Positions 19,887-29,021 of a stretch of DNA of 64,000 bases are shown one piece after another (positions within the stretch are counted from its first letter, which is position 1; each line of letters begins with the position of its first letter). A program made the position numbers and the translations under genes. This DNA is from Rhodanobacteraceae bacterium. GTDB taxonomy: Bacteria > Pseudomonadota > Gammaproteobacteria > Xanthomonadales > Rhodanobacteraceae. The notes below the pieces were generated by a model. The model was not told where the DNA came from. It did no database searches and was given only the letters and a program-made list of their open reading frames with translations. The stretch lies in NCBI GenBank assembly GCA_027019085.1, contig JALUXG010000039.1, positions 62,001 to 126,000 of the forward strand, in the 5' to 3' direction.

Positions 19887-20597
19887 TCAATCCCTGGGGG
19901 CGGCGTCCGGGTCGCTGGCTTTCTCGCGCGGCGCCTGCAGCGGTTCGCCCTTGACCACGAACCAGACATTTTCGGCGATATTGGTGGCATGGTCGCCAAT
20001 GCGCTCGATGTTCTTGGCCATGAACAGCAGGTGCGTGCACGAGGAAATGCTGCGCGGGTCTTCCATCATGTAGGTGAGCAGTTCACGGAACAGCGCGTTG
20101 TAGGCCTCATCCACATGCACGTCGTCACGCCAGACCTGATGGGCGCTCTCGGCGTCGTCGTTGCGGTAGGCCGTCAGCACCTTGCGCACTGCATTCGCGG
20201 CCAGTTGGGACAAATGCTTGAGCCCGTGCGCGGGGGCGACCGGCGCCACCATCGACAGCGGGATCGACCGTTTGGCCACGTTGGCGGCGTAATCGCCGAT
20301 GCGCTCGATGTCCGAGGCCACGCGCAAGGCGGAAAACACGGCGCGAAGGTCGCTGGCCAGGGGCGAGCGCAAGGCCAGCAGGCGCACCACGCCGTGGCTG
20401 ATCTCGTGTTCCATGGCATCGATGGCGTCGTCGTTGTCCACGACCCGCTGCGCGGCACGTTCGTCGCGGCGTTCGACTACGTCGATGGCCGCTTCCAGCT
20501 GGGCCACGGCCAGTTCGCCCATGCGCACGATTTCATCGCGCAGGCGCTCCAGCTCCTTGTCGTAGCTCTTGATGATGTGGTCGGCAGTAGTGTTCAT
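19887..20597 (-). CDS. phoU: Phosphate signalling protein PhoU
   Basis: This 236-residue helical protein has two PhoU repeats: an N-terminal one with MGELAVAQLEAAIDVVE and DAIDAMEHEI, and a second one with the metal-binding-type segment KNIERIGDHATNIAE near residue 200. PhoU links the Pst transporter to the PhoR/PhoB system and represses the Pho response when phosphate is ample. It is the last gene of the pstSCAB-phoU operon, 31 bases after pstB. Confidence 0.96.
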   Translation of the reverse strand: MNTTADHIIKSYDKELERLRDEIVRMGELAVAQLEAAIDVVERRDERAAQRVVDNDDAIDAMEHEISHGVVRLLALRSPLASDLRAVFSALRVASDIERIGDYAANVAKRSIPLSMVAPVAPAHGLKHLSQLAANAVRKVLTAYRNDDAESAHQVWRDDVHVDEAYNALFRELLTYMMEDPRSISSCTHLLFMAKNIERIGDHATNIAENVWFVVKGEPLQAPREKASDPDAAPRD

Positions 20598-20628
20598 GGC
20601 AGGGTCTCGTGGATGCAGGTCCAGGGAT

Positions 20629-21435
20629 TCAGCCGAAGCGGCCGGTGATGTAGTCCTCGGTCTGCTTCTTGTCCGGTTTGGTGAAGATCTTCTCGGCGTT
20701 GCCGAACTCGATCAGTTCACCCATGTACATGAAGGCCGTGTAGTCGGAAACGCGCGCCGCCTGCTGCATGTTGTGGGTGACGATGACGATGGTGTAGGTC
20801 TTTTTCAGTTCTTCGACCAGCTGTTCAATGCGGCTGGTGGCGATGGGGTCGAGCGCCGAGGTGGGCTCATCGAGCAGCAGCACCTCCGGCCGCAGGGCAA
20901 TGCCACGGGCGATGCACAGGCGTTGCTGCTGGCCACCGGACAGGCCCAGCGCGCTTTGTTTCAACTTGTCCTTGACCTCGTCCCACAGTGCCGCCTGGTG
21001 CAGCGCTTCCTCGACACGCTCGTCCATCTGCCTGCGCTTGAGCCTTTCATGGTGACGGATGCCGTAGGCGACGTTCTCGTAGATCGTCATCGGGAACGGT
21101 ACCGGTTTCTGGAACACCATGCCGACCTTGGTGCGCAGGCGGTTCATGGAATAACCCGGATCGAGGACGTTTTCACCGTCCAGGGCGACCGAGCCTTCCG
21201 CGCGCAGTTTCGGGTACATGGCGTAGATGCGGTTGAACACGCGCAGCAGCGTGGACTTGCCGCAACCGGACGGGCCGATGATGGCGGTCACCTTGCGCTC
21301 CGGAATGTCCATGCTGATGGATTTGAGGGCATGGAAACGGTTGTAGTAGAAGTCCAGGTTGCGCACCTCGATCTTGGTGCGCACGCCGGTCGCGGTCACC
21401 GGCTGGGCCTGGGCCGGGGCGGCGAGGTCATTCAT
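20629..21435 (-). CDS. pstB: Phosphate ABC transporter ATP-binding protein
   Basis: This 268-residue ATPase of the high-affinity phosphate importer has Walker [10 protein letters not shown] (54-62), the signature LSGGQQQR (163-170) and Walker [13 protein letters not shown] (183-194). Its start overlaps the pstA end by 8 bases, so translation is coupled. An about 20-residue N-terminal Ala/Pro/Gln extension precedes the ABC domain, a common variation. Confidence 0.97.
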   Translation of the reverse strand: MNDLAAPAQAQPVTATGVRTKIEVRNLDFYYNRFHALKSISMDIPERKVTAIIGPSGCGKSTLLRVFNRIYAMYPKLRAEGSVALDGENVLDPGYSMNRLRTKVGMVFQKPVPFPMTIYENVAYGIRHHERLKRRQMDERVEEALHQAALWDEVKDKLKQSALGLSGGQQQRLCIARGIALRPEVLLLDEPTSALDPIATSRIEQLVEELKKTYTIVIVTHNMQQAARVSDYTAFMYMGELIEFGNAEKIFTKPDKKQTEDYITGRFG

Positions 21436-22297
21436 AGCTCACCTTCTTGCGGGCAAAGAAAAGACGTGTCAACAGGCTGAGCGTCAGGACGAACAGCGTG
21501 ATCAGCAAGGCGCCCGCCCAGGCAATGGCGTGCATGGCGGGGCTGGGGTCGTTGGTGTACTGGTAGATCGCAACCGGCAGGCTGGCGGTCTTGGCCAGCG
21601 GGCTGTAGGTCATGAAGTTGTTGCCGAAGGCGGTGAACAGCAGGGGGGCGGTCTCGCCGGCCAGGCGCGCCAGGGCCAGCAGCACGCCGGTGAGAATGCC
21701 CGAGGTGGCGGCGCGGATCAGCACCTGCACGGTCAGCTTCCACTGCGGTATCCCCAGGGAAAGAGCCGCCTCGCGCAGGGTGCCGGGGACCAGTTGCAGC
21801 ATCTCGTCGGTCGTGCGCACGATCACCGGCAGGCCGATCAGGGCCAGCGCGATGGATCCGGCCAGTCCGGAGAAGGATACGGCGCCGTTGGTCATGTTCG
21901 ACATCGGCACGACGATGATCACGTAGACGAACAGGCCGAGCACGATCGATGGTGCGGAAAGCAGGATGTCGTTGAGGAAACGGATAGTCGCGCCCAGCTT
22001 GCTGCGGGTGGCGTATTCGGCGAGGTAGGTACCGGCCATCACCCCGATCGGTGCACAGATGAGCAGCGCCAGCAGATCCATGCCCACCGAACCGACAATG
22101 GCATTGGCCAAGCCGCCGTCGGAGCCGTAGGCGGTGATTTTCGTGAACAGGTTCAGGTTCAGTGCGCTGAAACCATTCTTCAGCGTCACCCACAGGATCC
22201 AGGCCAGGAAAACCAGTCCGATCACGGTGGCGATGCCGCCCAGCAGCATCGCCAGGATGTTGGCTGCGCTGCGCCGGGTGTAGATGTTGATGGCCAT
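21428..22297 (-). CDS. pstA: Phosphate ABC transporter permease PstA
   Basis: This 289-residue inner-membrane permease has six predicted membrane segments. The binding-protein-dependent transport loop that contacts PstB is visible as [20 protein letters not shown]. It pairs with PstC to form the phosphate channel. Its start shares one base with the pstC stop. Confidence 0.96.
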   Translation of the reverse strand: MAINIYTRRSAANILAMLLGGIATVIGLVFLAWILWVTLKNGFSALNLNLFTKITAYGSDGGLANAIVGSVGMDLLALLICAPIGVMAGTYLAEYATRSKLGATIRFLNDILLSAPSIVLGLFVYVIIVVPMSNMTNGAVSFSGLAGSIALALIGLPVIVRTTDEMLQLVPGTLREAALSLGIPQWKLTVQVLIRAATSGILTGVLLALARLAGETAPLLFTAFGNNFMTYSPLAKTASLPVAIYQYTNDPSPAMHAIAWAGALLITLFVLTLSLLTRLFFARKKVSYE

Positions 22298-23268
22298 CAG
22301 CTTCCCTCCCGTCGTTCAAGCCGGCGCAGCATCAGGCGCGCGATGAGCAGCACCACAAAGGTCACCACGAACAGCAGGAAACCCAGGGCAATCAGCGCGG
22401 ACCGGTGCAGGCCCACAGCTTCATTGAATTCATTGGCGATCGAGGACGCAATCGAGGTGCCCGGCATCAGCAGCGAGCTGGTGATGTTGTAGGAGTTGCC
22501 CAGTACGAAGGTGACGGCCATGGTCTCGCCCAGGGCGCGCCCGAGGCCCAGGAAGATGCCGCCGATGACTGCCGAGCGGGTGTAGGGCAGGACGATGTCC
22601 CAGACCACTTCCCAGGTGGTCGAGCCCAGTGCATAGGCCGATTCCTTCAGGCGTGCGGGCACGGTGCGGAACACCTCGCGCATGACCGAAGCGATGAACG
22701 GCAGGATCATCACCGCCAGCACGATGCCGGCCGTGAGGATGCCCAGGCCCAGCGGCGGCCCCTGGAACAGGGCGCCGACCACGGGAAGCTTGCCCAGCGT
22801 GCTGCTGAGGTAGGGTTCGACCGTGGACATGAAGGGAACGAACACGAACAGTCCCCACATGCCGTAGATGATCGAGGGGATGGCCGCCAGCAGTTCGATG
22901 GCGGTGGCGACCGGACCGCGCATCCACGAGGGCGCGATCTCGGTCAGGAAAAGGGCGATGCCGAAACTGACCGGCACGGCCAGCACGATGGCGATGATCG
23001 CGGTGACCAGGGTGCCGAAGATCGGCGCCAGCGCGCCGTAGGTGTCGGTCACCGGGTTCCAGTCGCTGCGCGTCAGGAAGTTGAATCCGTCCTTGAGCAG
23101 GACCTCGCGACCGCCCCACAGCGTGGACAGCGCGGCGCCGAGCAGGGCAGCCAGCACCAGCAGGGCGCAGAACAGCAGGACGCGCCGGAAAAGCGCATCG
23201 TGCCGGGCATCGCGACGCGAGCGCCGGTCGGTGTCGCGGGTGGCAGGTTTGGTGCTGCTTGCAGTCAT
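22297..23268 (-). CDS. pstC: Phosphate ABC transporter permease PstC
   Basis: This 323-residue permease partner of PstA has a basic cytoplasmic N-terminus (RDTDRRSRRDARHD), a first membrane segment near 30-50, the periplasmic loop and the EAA-type motif KESAYALGSTTWEVVWDIVL. I chose the ATG at 23268 as the family-typical start; the frame is open further upstream but carries no signal. It lies 112 bases after pstS. Confidence 0.95.
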   Translation of the reverse strand: MTASSTKPATRDTDRRSRRDARHDALFRRVLLFCALLVLAALLGAALSTLWGGREVLLKDGFNFLTRSDWNPVTDTYGALAPIFGTLVTAIIAIVLAVPVSFGIALFLTEIAPSWMRGPVATAIELLAAIPSIIYGMWGLFVFVPFMSTVEPYLSSTLGKLPVVGALFQGPPLGLGILTAGIVLAVMILPFIASVMREVFRTVPARLKESAYALGSTTWEVVWDIVLPYTRSAVIGGIFLGLGRALGETMAVTFVLGNSYNITSSLLMPGTSIASSIANEFNEAVGLHRSALIALGFLLFVVTFVVLLIARLMLRRLERREGS

Positions 23269-23380
23269 GCCGGGGACGTTTCCGCAGTGGTCATTGAAAC
23301 GGTACGGCGCGCGCAACCACCCTGGCTGCGCGCGCCGCGACTCCGATGAGACGCCGGGACCATGTCCCGAGTCATGGAGT

Positions 23381-24397
23381 TTACAGCTTGAACTGGGTCT
23401 TCCAGTACTCTTCGATCTGCTGGACCAGGCTCGGCGGCAGCGGCACGTAGTCCAGCGAGCGGGCTGCATCCTGTCCATGCTCATAGGACCACTTGAAGAA
23501 GTCCAGCACCACCTTGCTGTGTTCGAGGTTCTTCGGCTTCTTGTACATGATCACCCACGAGGTGGCGGTGATCGGCCAGGCATTCTCGCCCGGGGCGTTG
23601 GTGATCAGCAGCTCGAAGTTCTTGGCATGCTTCCAGTCGGCCGTGGCAGCCGCGGCCTGGAACGACTTGGTGTTCGGACGGACGACCTTGCCGGCGGCGT
23701 TCTTCATCAGCGCATAGCCGATGTGGTTCTTCAGCGCGTAGGCGTACTCGACGTAGCCGATCGAGTTCTTCAGCTGCTTGACGTAGGCCGAGACACCCTC
23801 GTTGCCCTTGCCGCCGATACCGGCCGGCCAGTTCACTGCGGTGCCCTGTCCGACCTTGGCCTTCCACGCGGGGCTGACCTGGTTCAGGTAATGGGTGAAG
23901 TTGTAGGTGGTGCCCGAACCGTCCGAACGGTGCACGACGTAGATCTTCGCGTCCGGCAGCTTCACGCCAGGGTTCAGGCGGGTGATGGCCGGGTCGTTCC
24001 ACATGCTGATCTGGCCCATGAAGATTTTCGCCAGGGTCGGACCGTCGAGAACCAGCTTGCCGGGGGCAATGCCCGGGATGTTGTAGGCAGGCACGATGCC
24101 GCCGATGACGTCCGGGAACTGGCCGAGGCCGAACTTGGCCAGGGTCTGCTGATCGAGCGGTTTGTCGGACGCGCCGAAATCGACGGTGCCGGCCTTGATC
24201 TGGGCGATGCCGCCGCCCGAACCGATGGACTGGTAGTTGACCTGGTTGCCGGTCTTCTCGGCGTAGGCCGCCGACCACTTGGACACAACGGGGTAAACGA
24301 AGCTGGAGCCGGCGCCGGTGACGTCGGTGGCCATGGCAGCAACGCTGAACAGCGACGCGGCTGCAAGAATGGCGATGCGTGATTTGAATGTGAACAC
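23381..24397 (-). CDS. pstS: Phosphate-binding periplasmic protein PstS
   Basis: This 338-residue protein captures phosphate in the periplasm and delivers it to PstCA. A Sec signal peptide (residues 1-23, cleavage after AMA) precedes DVTGAGSSFVYPVVSKW and QSIGSGGGIAQI, the PstS phosphate-binding segments; HRSDGSGTT supplies further ligands. The GTG at 24397 has GAGGAG 6 bases upstream. A Pho box lies upstream at 24481-24498. It is the first and probably most abundant product of the operon. Confidence 0.97.
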   Translation of the reverse strand: MFTFKSRIAILAAASLFSVAAMATDVTGAGSSFVYPVVSKWSAAYAEKTGNQVNYQSIGSGGGIAQIKAGTVDFGASDKPLDQQTLAKFGLGQFPDVIGGIVPAYNIPGIAPGKLVLDGPTLAKIFMGQISMWNDPAITRLNPGVKLPDAKIYVVHRSDGSGTTYNFTHYLNQVSPAWKAKVGQGTAVNWPAGIGGKGNEGVSAYVKQLKNSIGYVEYAYALKNHIGYALMKNAAGKVVRPNTKSFQAAAATADWKHAKNFELLITNAPGENAWPITATSWVIMYKKPKNLEHSKVVLDFFKWSYEHGQDAARSLDYVPLPPSLVQQIEEYWKTQFKL

Positions 24398-24480
24398 GGT
24401 AACTCCTCGGGTTTCGGTCTCAGGCGATGCCCGCCTCGGTGTGTTGTAGGCGGTGGGCATTGCAATGAAATGAGATTGGT

Positions 24481-24498
24481 GTTGCAGCTCTGTGACAG
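24481..24498 (-). promoter_or_regulatory. Pho box upstream of pstS
   Basis: On the minus strand CTGTCAC-AGAG-CTGCAAC matches the PhoB box layout of two 7-base repeats (consensus CTGTCAT) spaced by 4 bases. A third weaker repeat, ATCTCAT, follows after another 4 bases. The distance to the pstS start is 83 bases. Confidence 0.75.
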
Positions 24499-24575
24499 CC
24501 TTGCGCGGATGCTGCAGAAGGGGGCGAGGAAGAAATTACAAGGCCATGAATAAAAAAGAAATTTTGATATCGGCG

Positions 24576-24866
24576 CTACAGGCCGTCATCGGCGATGTGC
24601 GAGGGTCCCTTGCCCGCCGTCTTCTCGTAGACGCCTTTGCCGACCTTGCGGTACTGGGTGAAGCCGTGCTTTTCCAGGTGACCTTCGGAGGTGCGGTGGC
24701 TGTTGCCGGCCACCACGTTCGGGGCGCTGATGCGCTGGCTTACCGGTGCGCCGCAATGCGGGCACACCTGCAATGGCTGATCGGAAAGCCGCTGCAGCGA
24801 TTCGAAGCCCGCACTGCAGCGTGGGCAGGAGCGTGACGTGGCGGCAATGTATTCGTAGATGGGCAT
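24576..24866 (-). CDS. FmdB family zinc ribbon protein
   Basis: This 96-residue protein begins MPIYEYIAA, the FmdB family start, and has two CxxC pairs (CPRC near 14-17 and CPHC near 35-38) forming a zinc ribbon, with LQRLSDQPLQVCPHCG typical of the family. A hydrophilic C-terminal tail follows. The family is named from a putative regulator of formamidase genes, but the role in most bacteria is unknown. It lies upstream of pstS on the same strand, 28 bases after rnt. Confidence 0.85.
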   Translation of the reverse strand: MPIYEYIAATSRSCPRCSAGFESLQRLSDQPLQVCPHCGAPVSQRISAPNVVAGNSHRTSEGHLEKHGFTQYRKVGKGVYEKTAGKGPSHIADDGL

Positions 24867-24893
24867 GGCGTGTGTCAGCCAGCAGTGTGGTGC

Positions 24894-25574
24894 TCAGGAC
24901 CCGGCTGGGTTTGTTCTGATCATCCCCAGGTCAACGGCATCGTGCTGCCGGTCATGCAATTCCTTCCATCGGTTGACGATCGAGCAGAACAGTTGCGCCG
25001 TGCGTTCGGCGTCGTACAGGGCCGAATGCGCCTGGTTGGCATCGAACTCGAAGCCGGCGGCCTGCACGGCGCGGCTCAGGACGGTCTGGCCATGGGCCAG
25101 TCCGCCCAGCGTGGCGGTGTCAAAGCAACTGAAGGGGTGGAACGGGTTGCGCTTGTGCTGGCAGCGCGCCACGGCGGCGTTCAGGAACCCGAGGTCGAAG
25201 GCGGCGTTGTGGCCGACCAGCACCGCACGCTGGCAATCCTGTTCGCGCATGGCTGCGCGAACCGGCTTGAAGACCTTGTCCAGGGCCTCGCGCTCACTGA
25301 TGGCCGCGCGCAGCGGATGGTCGGGGTCGATGCCGGTGATTTCCAGTGCGCGTGGATCGAGGTTGGCGCCTTCGAACGGCTTGACGCGGGCCAGTATCGG
25401 GGCGTCGAAACCGATGCGGCCGGATGTGTCCATGCGCGTGATGGCCACCGCGATCTCCAGCAACGCGTCGCGCTGGGGGTCGAATCCACCCGTTTCCACA
25501 TCCACCACCACAGGCAGGAAGCCGCGGAAACGTTCGGCCATGCGTTGTGCCGGCTGGGTGCGGGAAGTTGCCAT
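24894..25574 (-). CDS. rnt: Ribonuclease T
   Basis: This 226-residue DEDDh 3'-5' exoribonuclease trims tRNA and other stable RNA 3' ends and removes the terminal AMP of the tRNA CCA end. Exo I is [11 protein letters not shown], Exo II is [11 protein letters not shown] and Exo III is [11 protein letters not shown], so all catalytic acidic residues and the His are present. I chose the ATG at 25574 (MATSRTQ) because it gives the usual length; the frame is open further upstream without family match. It is probably co-transcribed with the fmdB-like gene. Confidence 0.95.
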   Translation of the reverse strand: MATSRTQPAQRMAERFRGFLPVVVDVETGGFDPQRDALLEIAVAITRMDTSGRIGFDAPILARVKPFEGANLDPRALEITGIDPDHPLRAAISEREALDKVFKPVRAAMREQDCQRAVLVGHNAAFDLGFLNAAVARCQHKRNPFHPFSCFDTATLGGLAHGQTVLSRAVQAAGFEFDANQAHSALYDAERTAQLFCSIVNRWKELHDRQHDAVDLGMIRTNPAGS

Positions 25575-25602
25575 GCGCGCAGCATACCAGCCTGGCCGGA
25601 GT

Positions 25603-26112
25603 TCACCGTGCCCGGCTGACGCGCACGCTCTGGTCCACACCGTCCACGTCGAGCATCCAGCTGCCGAAAAAACCCTTGTGCAGGGTGACCGCGGGATCCT
25701 TCATGCTGTGGAACATCATGTCGCTGCCGCCGACCACCTGCCAGCGCTGGCCATTGGCGAGGGTGAAGACCGTGTCCGCGCTCCAGCCGCGGAACGTGCC
25801 CACGATGTGGCTGTGGATGACATTGGAGTCCGCGTGGCCTGCTCCCTCATGCGGGGTGCTTGCGGCGGCATTGGATGGCGTGGCGACGCGGCCCGCATGG
25901 GTGCGCAACCAGTCATTGAGAGCCTTCAGTTGCGCAGGGCTGAGTCGATCCAGCCCGGCGCGGGTGAAGTCGGTGTAGGACATGCGTTGCTGCAGAGGGG
26001 TGTAGGTGGTCGGGCCGTTGCCACGCTGGGCAGCGATGGCGGGTGCAGTGACGGCCAGCATCAGGGCAGACAGTGCGGACAGGATGACGCGACGGGCGAG
26101 CTGGAGCTTCAT
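25603..26112 (-). CDS. Secreted protein of unknown function
   Basis: This 169-residue protein has a Sec signal peptide (1-28, ending APAIA). The mature part contains [25 protein letters not shown], a helix-turn-helix segment seen in many small secreted xanthomonad proteins, and a C-terminal beta-rich half ([15 protein letters not shown], then [14 protein letters not shown]). I do not recognise a named family. The ATG at 26112 has GGGAA upstream. It is divergent from the porin gene, and the Pho box at 26244 lies between them, so it may be phosphate-regulated too. Confidence 0.75.
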   Translation of the reverse strand: MKLQLARRVILSALSALMLAVTAPAIAAQRGNGPTTYTPLQQRMSYTDFTRAGLDRLSPAQLKALNDWLRTHAGRVATPSNAAASTPHEGAGHADSNVIHSHIVGTFRGWSADTVFTLANGQRWQVVGGSDMMFHSMKDPAVTLHKGFFGSWMLDVDGVDQSVRVSRAR

Positions 26113-26243
26113 GGCGAAATTCCCGGATAAAGGTGGGACTGCAAGGGACAGGAACGAAGTCTCGATCTTCCCATGCTGGCGCGCAACGATGACGGGATCA
26201 TGGCAGTCCCATCTGCCGTGATGACGGGGCATGCACGCATGCC

Positions 26244-26261
26244 GTGTCATCAATCGGTCAC
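26244..26261 (+). promoter_or_regulatory. Pho box upstream of the porin
   Basis: GTGTCAT-CAAT-CGGTCAC has the 7-4-7 layout of a PhoB box, with 6 of 7 and 5 of 7 matches to CTGTCAT. A TAAAAC that could be a -10 follows at 26280. It lies 143 bases before the porin start, in a divergent promoter region with the secreted-protein gene. Confidence 0.65.
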
Positions 26262-26403
26262 ATAAAACCAACACGAACGTAAAACTGGACGGTCATGCTG
26301 GCCGCCGTCACGGGTTGTTAACAAACCGTTGATGCACACCTGACCAGGGGTTGCATGACCGTCCGGCATGCACCGCACACATCGAACGTTCGAGGAGTTC
26401 ACC

Positions 26404-27450
26404 ATGCGCAGCAAACTCGTTGCCGTAGCCGTCGCTGTCGCCCTTGGCGCGGCTAGCGTCTCTGCCTACGCCGCCCCCGGCGACACCACCGTCGGCGGCA
26501 AGATGTACTTCGATTTCACCCACATCGACCAGAAGAACAGCGACACCGGCACGACCAACAAGACCGGCACCGGCATCGACGTCAAGCGTTTCTACTTCGG
26601 CGCGACGCACCAGTTCAACGACGTGTGGTCGGTCAACCTCACCACCGACTTCAAGTACGTGTCCAGCGACGGCGTGACCAACCTGTTCGTGAAGAAGGCT
26701 TACGTGCAGGGCAAGTTCAGCAAGGCGGCAGTGCTGCGCGTCGGTTCGGCCGACATGCCGTGGATCCCGTTCGTGGAGCATGCCTATGGCTTCCGTTACG
26801 TGGAATACACCATCACCGATCGCCTGCATTTCGCCAATTCGGCGGATTGGGGCCTGCACCTGGGCGGCAAGCTGGCTGGCGGCATGGTCAGCTACGAGAC
26901 CGCGGTCGTGAATGGCGGTGGCTACAAGAATCCCAGCCGCAGCAAGGGCGTGGATTTCGCCGGCCGCATCGCGGTGATGCCGGTTGACGGTCTGATCCTC
27001 GCCGGTGGCTACTACTCCGGCAAGCGCGGCAAGGATTTCCAGACCACACCGGCCTACCACACCGCCAACCGTGCCGACCTCATGGTGGCCTGGGTGAGCA
27101 AGCGGTTCCGTGTCGGTGGCGAGTATTTCACCGCCAAGAACTGGAACAACGTCACCTCGATGGCTGCCGACAAGGCCAACGGTTACTCGATCTGGGCCAG
27201 CGCCGGCATCACCGACGGCGTGACCGCCTTCGCGCGTTACGACAGCGCCAAGCTGAGCAAGAGCCTGGATCCGGCCAAGAAGAACACCTACTACAACGCG
27301 GGTGTCCAGTTCGTGGTGACCAAGGGCTTCAAGCTCGCCGCCGTGTACAAGCACGAGACGGGCAAGTACACCGCGATGCTGCCTGTCCCGGTGCATGTCG
27401 CCAACACCAAGACCAACGAGATCGGCGTCTGGGGTGAAGTGAAGTTCTGA
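26404..27450 (+). CDS. OprP/OprO-like porin, probably phosphate-selective
   Basis: This 348-residue outer-membrane beta-barrel has a Sec signal peptide (1-23, ending AYA). The mature protein alternates amphipathic strands and ends in Phe (GVWGEVKF), the C-terminal signature for BAM insertion. Segments such as GGKMYFDFTHIDQ, the DVKRFYFGATHQFNDVWSVNL region and YFTAKNWN resemble phosphate-selective porins O and P. Selectivity is inferred from family similarity and the upstream Pho box. GAGGAG lies before the ATG. A terminator follows at 27520. Confidence 0.88.
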   Translation: MRSKLVAVAVAVALGAASVSAYAAPGDTTVGGKMYFDFTHIDQKNSDTGTTNKTGTGIDVKRFYFGATHQFNDVWSVNLTTDFKYVSSDGVTNLFVKKAYVQGKFSKAAVLRVGSADMPWIPFVEHAYGFRYVEYTITDRLHFANSADWGLHLGGKLAGGMVSYETAVVNGGGYKNPSRSKGVDFAGRIAVMPVDGLILAGGYYSGKRGKDFQTTPAYHTANRADLMVAWVSKRFRVGGEYFTAKNWNNVTSMAADKANGYSIWASAGITDGVTAFARYDSAKLSKSLDPAKKNTYYNAGVQFVVTKGFKLAAVYKHETGKYTAMLPVPVHVANTKTNEIGVWGEVKF

Positions 27451-27519
27451 TTGTCACAAGACGGTCAACACAAGCGGGCAGGATGGCCCCGGATGCATGA
27501 TGGCCAGGGAGGGCCTGGA

Positions 27520-27543
27520 ACGGCGGGCACATGCCCGCCGTTT
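27520..27543. terminator. Hairpin terminator between porin and nth
   Basis: AACGGCGGGC and GCCCGCCGTT form a perfect 10-bp stem with loop ACAT, followed by TTTCGC on the plus strand. It sits between the convergent porin and nth genes and may work in both directions. Confidence 0.75.
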
Positions 27544-27549
27544 CGCTGT

Positions 27550-28191
27550 TCAGGCCTCGGCCCTGGTCTTGGGTTTGTAGCGACACAGGTCGGCAATGAC
27601 GCAGTGCGGACAGTCCGGCTTGCGTGCCTTGCACACGTAGCGTCCGTGCAGGATCAGCCAGTGGTGGGCATCTTTCCTGAATGGCTCGGGCACCACCTTC
27701 AGCAATTTCTTCTCGACCGCGTCCACGGTCTTGCCGGGCGCCAGCCCGGTGCGGTTGGACACGCGGAAGATATGCGTGTCCACGGCGATGGTGTGCTGGC
27801 CGAAGGCGGTGTTGAGCACCACATTGGCGGTCTTGCGGCCCACGCCCGGCAGGGCTTCCAGCGCGGCCCGGTCTTGCGGCACCTCGCCGGCATGCTTCTC
27901 GATCAGGATGCGGCAGGTGGCGATGACGTTTTTGGCCTTGGTGTTGTACAGGCCGATGCTGCTGATGTAGCGCTTGAGGCCCTCTTCGCCGAGCTTGAGG
28001 ATCGCCTGCGGCGTGCCGGCCTTGCGAAACAGCTTGCGCGTGGCCTTGTTCACGCCCACGTCGGTGGCTTGTGCCGACAGGATCACCGAGACCAGCAGCT
28101 GGAAGGGTGTTTCGTATTCCAGCTCGGTGGTCGGGTGTGGATCGATCTCCTGCAGACGCCGGAACAGTTCGGTGATCTGCGCGGCCTTCAC
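27550..28191 (-). CDS. nth: Endonuclease III
   Basis: This 213-residue DNA glycosylase/AP lyase removes oxidised pyrimidines in base excision repair. The helix-hairpin-helix [14 protein letters not shown] includes the catalytic Lys, with the catalytic Asp in [12 protein letters not shown]. The [4Fe-4S] cluster loop is C-x6-C-x2-C-x5-C ([17 protein letters not shown]). The ATG overlaps the rnfB-like stop by four bases. Confidence 0.97.
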   Translation of the reverse strand: MKAAQITELFRRLQEIDPHPTTELEYETPFQLLVSVILSAQATDVGVNKATRKLFRKAGTPQAILKLGEEGLKRYISSIGLYNTKAKNVIATCRILIEKHAGEVPQDRAALEALPGVGRKTANVVLNTAFGQHTIAVDTHIFRVSNRTGLAPGKTVDAVEKKLLKVVPEPFRKDAHHWLILHGRYVCKARKPDCPHCVIADLCRYKPKTRAEA

Positions 28192-28841
28192 GATTTGCGT
28201 CTCGCCTCGCGTTTGGCCCGGGCGCGGGCGATGGCTTCCTGCACCGCGCTGCGTGACAGCGGCTTGCGGGAGGTGTCTGCAGCGGGTGCTCGCGTTTCAT
28301 GCAGCGTCGCCTTGCGTGCGGCCAGCTGGGCCGCGCGTTCGGCACGCAGGCGCGACAGGCGCAGCTCGCGCTTGCGAAAGCGCCGGCGTGCATCGTGCGC
28401 ATGTGCGGCATCGATCTGTGCGCTGGGCATCGGCACGAGTGCGATGCAGTCGACTGGACAGGCCGGCACGCACAGTTCGCATCCGGTGCAATGATCGGCG
28501 ATGACCGTGTGCATCTGCTTGCCTGCGCCGACAATGGCATCGACCGGGCAGACCTGGATGCACTTGGTGCAGCCGATGCACTCGTCCTCGATCACGCGCG
28601 CCAGCATGCGCGGCTTCTCCACGCCGTGTTCCGGATCGAGCGGCTTGCCTTGCCGCCCAAGCAGCCTTGCCAGCGCGTCGATGCCGGCCTGACCGCCGGG
28701 CGGGCACTGGTTGATGTCCGCTTCGTCGGCGGCGATGGCTTCGGCATACGGCCGGCAGCCGTGGAAGCCGCACTGCTCGCACTGGGTCTGCGGCAGCAAT
28801 GCGTCGATACGGTCTGCAAGCGTGTCGGGATCGGCAGTCAT
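28188..28841 (-). CDS. RnfB-like ferredoxin, soluble form
   Basis: This 217-residue iron-sulfur protein is related to the RnfB subunit of the Rnf electron-transport complex. It has an N-terminal Fe-S domain ([16 protein letters not shown], then INQCPPGG) and two ferredoxin [4Fe-4S] motifs ([16 protein letters not shown] and [16 protein letters not shown]). A basic helical C-terminal tail of about 80 residues follows. The N-terminal membrane anchor of RnfB is absent and none of rnfACDGE is nearby. The overlap with nth suggests it may supply electrons for Fe-S cluster maintenance, but this is inference. Confidence 0.88.
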   Translation of the reverse strand: MTADPDTLADRIDALLPQTQCEQCGFHGCRPYAEAIAADEADINQCPPGGQAGIDALARLLGRQGKPLDPEHGVEKPRMLARVIEDECIGCTKCIQVCPVDAIVGAGKQMHTVIADHCTGCELCVPACPVDCIALVPMPSAQIDAAHAHDARRRFRKRELRLSRLRAERAAQLAARKATLHETRAPAADTSRKPLSRSAVQEAIARARAKREARRKS

Positions 28842-29021
28842 TGCGGTGGCTATCGATGTCGGTGGCGATGCATTGTCACCCAAACAGGCACGGCACGTCA
28901 GGGCGTGTCGGCTTGGCGCAGGCCAGGGGCCGAGCATCGCAGGTGACAGGGTAACGAAGCGGTGGAGTGGACCCTTGGGCATCCAGGCCCACGCCGGGCT
29001 GCCCCCGGCCACGCACGGCCG

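Noticed and set aside
24492-24836. Plus-strand open frame upstream of the fmdB-like gene.
   Set aside because: It is antisense to the FmdB-like gene and to the Pho box region, with no family match.
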